A stretch of 64,000 nucleotides of DNA from AV40 sp035538875 (GTDB taxonomy: Bacteria > Verrucomicrobiota > Verrucomicrobiia > Chthoniobacterales > UBA10450): contig DATLJP010000022.1 in the NCBI GenBank assembly GCA_035538875.1, forward strand, positions 1-64,000. The letters run 5' to 3'. Shown here one piece after another: positions 60,513 through 64,000 of the stretch (its first letter is position 1; every line of letters starts with the position of its first letter). The translations under genes and the position numbers were made by a program. The notes beneath the pieces were generated by a model, which saw only the letters and a list, made by a program, of their open reading frames with translations, ran no database searches and was not told the DNA's origin.

Positions 60513-61963
60513 AGTATACCGCGACAATCGGACTTGAGGTCCACGTCCAATTGAAGACGCGCTCGAAGATGTTCTGTACGTGTCCGGTGGAATTTGGCGC
60601 GGCGCCGAACACTCACACTTGTCCGGTTTGTCTCGGTTTGCCGGGCTCGCTGCCGGTGATGAATCACGAAGCGTTGCTCATGACTGTGTTGACCGGATTG
60701 ATGCTCGATTGCGACATCTCGCCGATCTGCAAATTCGACCGAAAAAATTATTTTTATCCCGACATGCCGAAAAATTACCAGATCTCGCAATACGACATGC
60801 CGCTATGTGAAAACGGCGGCGTGCCGTTGCACGATCTCGCTTATCCGAAAGACGCGCAGAAAAATATCGCGACATCGGACAAGGAAGTGCATTTGGTGCG
60901 AATTCATCTCGAGGAAGATGTTGCAAAAAATCTTCACTTCGAAAACAGCACAGGGATCGATTTCAACCGCGCCGGCACGCCGTTGATGGAAATTGTGACG
61001 CAGCCCGACATTAATTCGCCCGAGGAAGCGTTCGCGTTTCTGACTTCGCTGAGACAGATTCTGATTTATGGCAGGGTGAGCGACGCCGATATGGAGAAAG
61101 GTCAATTGCGCTGCGATTGCAATGTTTCAGTACGCCCCGAAACTCAAGCTGAACTCGGCGCGAAGATTGAGATTAAGAATATGAATTCGATCAGCGGCGT
61201 ACGACGCGCGTTGACGTTCGAGATTCAGCGGCAGATTGACACGTTGAAGCGCGGAGAAAAACTTCAACAGGAAACGCGCGGCTGGGACGATGCCGCGGGC
61301 GAAACATTTCTCATGAGGACAAAGGAATCAGCGCATGATTACCGCTATTTTCCGGATCCGGATTTGGTGCCGGTGAAGACCGAAGCGTTGCTGCCCGAAG
61401 CCCGCTCACGGGTTCCGGAATTACCGAAACAAAAACGCGCGCGTTTCGTCGAGCAATATCAAGTTACTGCGTACGACGCCGGGGTTTTGGCAGACGATGT
61501 CGATCTTGCGCGCTACTTCGAAACTGCGGCCAAGGGCTCGAAGAAACCGAAGAATGTTGCGAACTGGATCCTGAACGACCTACAAAGCGTGCTCGCCACT
61601 GCGGGGAAAACGATTAACGATTGTCCGATTCCGCCGGAAGCGCTGGATGAATTGGTCACTTTGATCGAGAGTGGAATGATTAGCAGCAAGCAGGGCAAGG
61701 AAGTTTTCGCAGAGATGTTTTCCAGTGGGAAAGGCGCCGCGATGATTGTGAAAGAAAAAGGGATCGAGCAGCTGAGCGACACGAGCGCAATTGGGAAATT
61801 GTGCGATGAAGTGATCGCCGCGAATCCGAAACCAGTGGCCGATTTCAGAGCAGGCAACGCAGCATCGCTCAATTTTCTCAAGGGTCAGGTTATGAAATTG
61901 TCGAAGGGCAAGGCGAATCCACAGCTGGCAGGCGGGGTTTTGGAGCGAAAGTTAAAATCCTGA
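60509..61963 (+). CDS. gatB: Aspartyl/glutamyl-tRNA amidotransferase subunit B
   Basis: Kinase subunit of the GatCAB complex that converts Glu-tRNA(Gln) or Asp-tRNA(Asn) to the amide forms. The 484 residues show IGLEVHVQLKTRSKMFCTCP, the zinc Cys set (CTCPVEF and HTCPVCLGLPG), FDRKNYFYPDMPKNYQISQY, and RCDCNVSVRP; the C-terminal tail domain follows. ATGA overlap with the upstream gene. gatA and gatC are not in the window. Confidence 0.97.
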   Translation: MKYTATIGLEVHVQLKTRSKMFCTCPVEFGAAPNTHTCPVCLGLPGSLPVMNHEALLMTVLTGLMLDCDISPICKFDRKNYFYPDMPKNYQISQYDMPLCENGGVPLHDLAYPKDAQKNIATSDKEVHLVRIHLEEDVAKNLHFENSTGIDFNRAGTPLMEIVTQPDINSPEEAFAFLTSLRQILIYGRVSDADMEKGQLRCDCNVSVRPETQAELGAKIEIKNMNSISGVRRALTFEIQRQIDTLKRGEKLQQETRGWDDAAGETFLMRTKESAHDYRYFPDPDLVPVKTEALLPEARSRVPELPKQKRARFVEQYQVTAYDAGVLADDVDLARYFETAAKGSKKPKNVANWILNDLQSVLATAGKTINDCPIPPEALDELVTLIESGMISSKQGKEVFAEMFSSGKGAAMIVKEKGIEQLSDTSAIGKLCDEVIAANPKPVADFRAGNAASLNFLKGQVMKLSKGKANPQLAGGVLERKLKS

Positions 61964-61966
61964 CGC

Positions 61967-63181
61967 GTGCGCATTTTAATCGCGCCGGACAAATTCAAAG
62001 GCACGCTAAGCGCGCGAGAAGTGAGTGAGGCAATCACCGCAGGTCTGCGCGATGCTCTGCCTGATGCCAAGATTGGCATATTGCCATTGGCGGATGGTGG
62101 CGAAGGAACTGCGGAAGTAATATCGCAGGCACTCAGCGGTTCGTGGTTGAGTTGCAAAACCCAAGATCCGCTGGGTCGCGAGATCGATGCCCGCTATGCA
62201 TGGGTTGATGATCAGCAACTCGCGATAATGGAGATGAGTGAGGCCGCGGGCATGCGGCGACTGCAGTCTGACGAGTTAAATCCTGAGATCACTGGCACAT
62301 TTGGCGTTGGGAAAATGATTTTGGATGCGGCGAAATGCGGTGCTCAAGAAATTATCATCGGGCTGGGCGGCAGCGCGACCAACGATGGCGGAGTCGGAAT
62401 GGCGCGCGCACTAGGTTTCCGATTCTTGAATAAAAGCGAATTGGAAATCCAAATACCTGTCGATCTTGTTGCACTTGAAAGGATTTTGCCCTCACCTCAA
62501 TCCTCTCTGTTAGGCAGAGGAAGTCGCGAAGCGGCAGGGGACGGCAAATCATTTCCGAACATTATCGCTGCAGTTGATGTTCGAAATCCGCTGCTCGGAG
62601 AAAATGGCGCGACGCGAGTGTTCGGTCCACAAAAGGGTGCGACGCAACTTGAGAAGCTGGAAGCCGCGTTAACAAGACTCGCCGACATTGTCGCCAAACA
62701 ATTCGGTATTGATTATCGGAATGAACCAGGCGCAGGCGCCGCTGGTGGACTCGGATTTGGATTGGTGAGCTTTTGCGGCGCAACGATTCGGCCGGGCTTC
62801 GACGTTGTCGCAGAGTCAGTCGGGCTCGAAGCGAAAATTAGAAATGTCGATCTCGTGATCACCGGCGAAGGAAGTTTGGATCGACAGACGTTGGAGGGAA
62901 AAACGCCCGCCGGTGTGGCGCGACTCGCGCGAAAATATGGGAAGCGCGTTTTCGCTTTCGTCGGCCGTGCAACTGAAGATCGACAAGTACTGCAGCTTTT
63001 CGATGGGGTTTACCAGAACCAGAGACTGGGGATGAGTATGGACGAGAACGTGAAACATGCGGCGGAAATTTTGCGAGATAATGCCCGACAGTTTGCCAGA
63101 GATTTTGAGGAAAAACTAATTCTTAACGTCCAACGTCCAACGCCCAATGAAAGAGGCAGAATTCGTCCAAACTCACTTTAA
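61967..63181 (+). CDS. Glycerate kinase (GarK/GlxK family) with repeat-derived inserts
   Basis: Phosphorylates D-glycerate (2-kinase type). Start RILIAPDKFKGTLSAREVSE from GTG 61967, three bases after gatB. Family blocks: GILPLADGGEGTAEVI, EIIIGLGGSATNDGGVGMAR, VDVRNPLLGENGATRVFGPQ, GAAGGLGFGLVSFCGA and LVITGEGSLDRQTLEGKTPA. Between LVALERI and SFPNIIAAVDV lies an extra 19-20-residue stretch (PSPQSSLLGRGSREAAGDGK) encoded by a palindromic repeat (62489-62545), and the last dozen residues come from a 7-bp tandem repeat (63125-63147). The catalytic parts are intact, so it is probably functional. Confidence 0.88.
   Translation: MRILIAPDKFKGTLSAREVSEAITAGLRDALPDAKIGILPLADGGEGTAEVISQALSGSWLSCKTQDPLGREIDARYAWVDDQQLAIMEMSEAAGMRRLQSDELNPEITGTFGVGKMILDAAKCGAQEIIIGLGGSATNDGGVGMARALGFRFLNKSELEIQIPVDLVALERILPSPQSSLLGRGSREAAGDGKSFPNIIAAVDVRNPLLGENGATRVFGPQKGATQLEKLEAALTRLADIVAKQFGIDYRNEPGAGAAGGLGFGLVSFCGATIRPGFDVVAESVGLEAKIRNVDLVITGEGSLDRQTLEGKTPAGVARLARKYGKRVFAFVGRATEDRQVLQLFDGVYQNQRLGMSMDENVKHAAEILRDNARQFARDFEEKLILNVQRPTPNERGRIRPNSL
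62489..62545 (+). repeat. Palindromic repeat inserted in frame in the glycerate kinase gene
   Basis: This 57-base stretch begins CCCTCACCTCAATCCTCTCT and has a hairpin CCTCT/AGAGG around TGTTAGGC. The pattern resembles widespread CCCTCACCC-type intergenic palindromes. Its length is a multiple of three, so it adds 19 codons without a stop. The family has no residues at this place between LERI and the strand before DVRNPLLGE. This supports a later insertion. Confidence 0.6.
63125..63147 (+). repeat. 7-bp tandem repeat at the glycerate kinase 3' end
   Basis: AACGTCC occurs twice and is followed by AACGCCC and AA. It lies within the last codons of the glycerate kinase gene, extending the protein as LNVQRPTPNE beyond the usual end of the family near ARQFARDF. 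Short heptamer arrays of this kind are common between genes in related genomes; here one has captured the reading frame. Confidence 0.6.
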
Positions 63182-63213
63182 TTCTTACGCGACTGAGCGA
63201 AAATAGGCGGCTC

Positions 63214-64000
63214 ATGCACGACAACCCTCGGGACAATCTACCCCCTTTCGTTTTTTCAGATCCGGCCGGTAAACGGTGGCCGCGGTTGCGGCTCATTCTG
63301 CTCATTTTCGGCGTAATCGCGTTCTTGGGGACGGTGCTTTTTGTGCAAACACTTTTCGTCGCGCCGAAAATGCGAGTGCCCTTTTCGTTGCGGCAATTGA
63401 AGGGGCAATTGAAAGCCCTCCAGAAACAAAATCCTGCTGGGCCAACGCCGCCAAACTCATTGCTGTGGCAGAAATTTGCCGAGGCAAAACAAGGAGCGAA
63501 GAAATTGGCCGGCGCGAACCCAACTTCGACGCCCGCGCCGCCGGTGAAGCCGCGCAAGAAAGCGCCGCCAAATGAAGTGCGCCTCGCGTTTTATACAAAC
63601 GGCGATCCGTACAGCTACTCGTCGCTCGAAGAACACGCGTCCCTCATTACGCACTTGTGTCCCGAATGGATCACGATCGTGAACGGTCTCGGCGACATTC
63701 AGATCGATTCCGACCCGCGGCTGCCGAAATTTTGCCAGAGCAAAGGGATCAAGCTCATGCCGTTGCTGACGAACCTGGTCGGCGACACATGGCAACCGGA
63801 AGCCATTGAAAATCTCGCGCATGGACCAGCGGACCGACAGGAACGTTTCTTCACAAAAGTGGTGGCGGCGTTGCGCGATGCGAAAGCAGCTGGCGCCGTG
63901 GTCGATTGGGAACAGGTCGATCCCGCTTATAAAAAGGACATCACGGCGTTCATCAACAAATTTTGCGACGCGCTCCACAACGATGATAAGGAGCTGTGGT
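63214..64000 (+). CDS. Membrane-anchored GH18-like protein (5' part, cut by window edge)
   Basis: An ATG at 63214 opens a frame still open at 64000 (262 codons seen). It has a cytoplasmic start, one membrane helix (about 27-46, LRLILLIFGVIAFLGTVLFV), a Pro/Ala/Lys linker (about 60-115), and then a TIM-barrel-like start: VRLAFYTNGDPYSYSSLEEH, CPEWITIVNGLGDIQIDSDP and AAGAVVDWEQVDPAYKKDI. The latter resembles the GH18 region before and around the catalytic acid (VVDWE). Such N-terminal GH18 units are often fused to deacetylase and glycosyltransferase domains, which would lie beyond the edge. Confidence 0.6.
   Translation, partial: MHDNPRDNLPPFVFSDPAGKRWPRLRLILLIFGVIAFLGTVLFVQTLFVAPKMRVPFSLRQLKGQLKALQKQNPAGPTPPNSLLWQKFAEAKQGAKKLAGANPTSTPAPPVKPRKKAPPNEVRLAFYTNGDPYSYSSLEEHASLITHLCPEWITIVNGLGDIQIDSDPRLPKFCQSKGIKLMPLLTNLVGDTWQPEAIENLAHGPADRQERFFTKVVAALRDAKAAGAVVDWEQVDPAYKKDITAFINKFCDALHNDDKELW

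Noticed and set aside
1..64000. CRISPR arrays, insertion sequences, phage genes and further tRNAs
   Set aside because: No regularly spaced direct repeats, transposase or integrase motifs, phage structural genes or other tRNA cloverleaf patterns were seen on either strand.

Overview
The window looks like chromosome of a moderately GC-rich, Gram-negative, non-proteobacterial bacterium. My best guess is Verrucomicrobiota, perhaps a soil Chthoniobacterales/Spartobacteria type. This is inferred from the gene mix: an Mpa-Dop pair outside a typical actinobacterial context, TolB-like/TPR proteins, Ser/Pro/Thr-rich tails, a coiled-coil porin and dispersed palindromic repeats. No phage, insertion sequence, CRISPR array or rRNA operon was found. 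Most of the window is housekeeping DNA, with small pockets of decaying genes.

Region 1 (1-14.3 kb): tRNA-Asp(GUC); mpa and dop of the Pup system (no pup or 20S proteasome genes here); convergent glgP; a rhomboid protease; a single-cysteine DsbA-like protein; infC, apparently started by CTG and separated from rpmI-rplT; a TPR lipoprotein-like protein; a YmdB-type phosphoesterase; a large secreted amidase; aroB; a small membrane protein; holA.

Region 2 (14.5-27.8 kb): uvrB; a dipeptidase remnant; two tandem TolB-like/TPR genes joined by a GTGA overlap; a five-gene leftward operon (TPR membrane protein, two unknowns, a cell-wall amidase and nnr); an ACT-domain protein; lysS; a secreted low-complexity protein.

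Region 3 (27.8-37.2 kb) is a metal-homeostasis island: ZIP transporter, CDF exporter, metal ABC permease and binding protein without their ATPase, a porin behind a perfect 18-bp palindrome, a small secreted His-containing protein, mgtA, and a divergent CsoR/RcnR-type repressor with a C-rich candidate operator between the two.

Region 4 (37.2-52.2 kb): a PAS histidine kinase with two NarL-type response regulators, all translationally overlapped; a broken DUF486 gene; a lone ECF sigma factor; a monothiol glutaredoxin; a bifunctional-nuclease-family protein; speA; a frameshifted Calx-beta fragment; an alpha/beta hydrolase; an MBOAT-SGNH acyl-transfer pair; a dicarboxylate symporter; thrC; and two further degraded genes.

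Region 5 (52.3-64 kb): rpsA; a TlpA-like thioredoxin overlapped with a two-domain retropepsin; cystathionine beta-synthase plus a cystathionine gamma-synthase/lyase (transsulfuration); a REP-like palindrome; then a tight aroC-cvpA-gatB-glycerate kinase run; and the start of a membrane-anchored GH18-like protein cut by the window edge. The glycerate kinase has two repeat-derived segments inside its reading frame. The most notable items for follow-up are the Mpa-Dop pair, the CTG start of infC, the ATPase-less zinc-type transport cluster with its palindrome, the two-domain retropepsin, and the repeat-invaded glycerate kinase.
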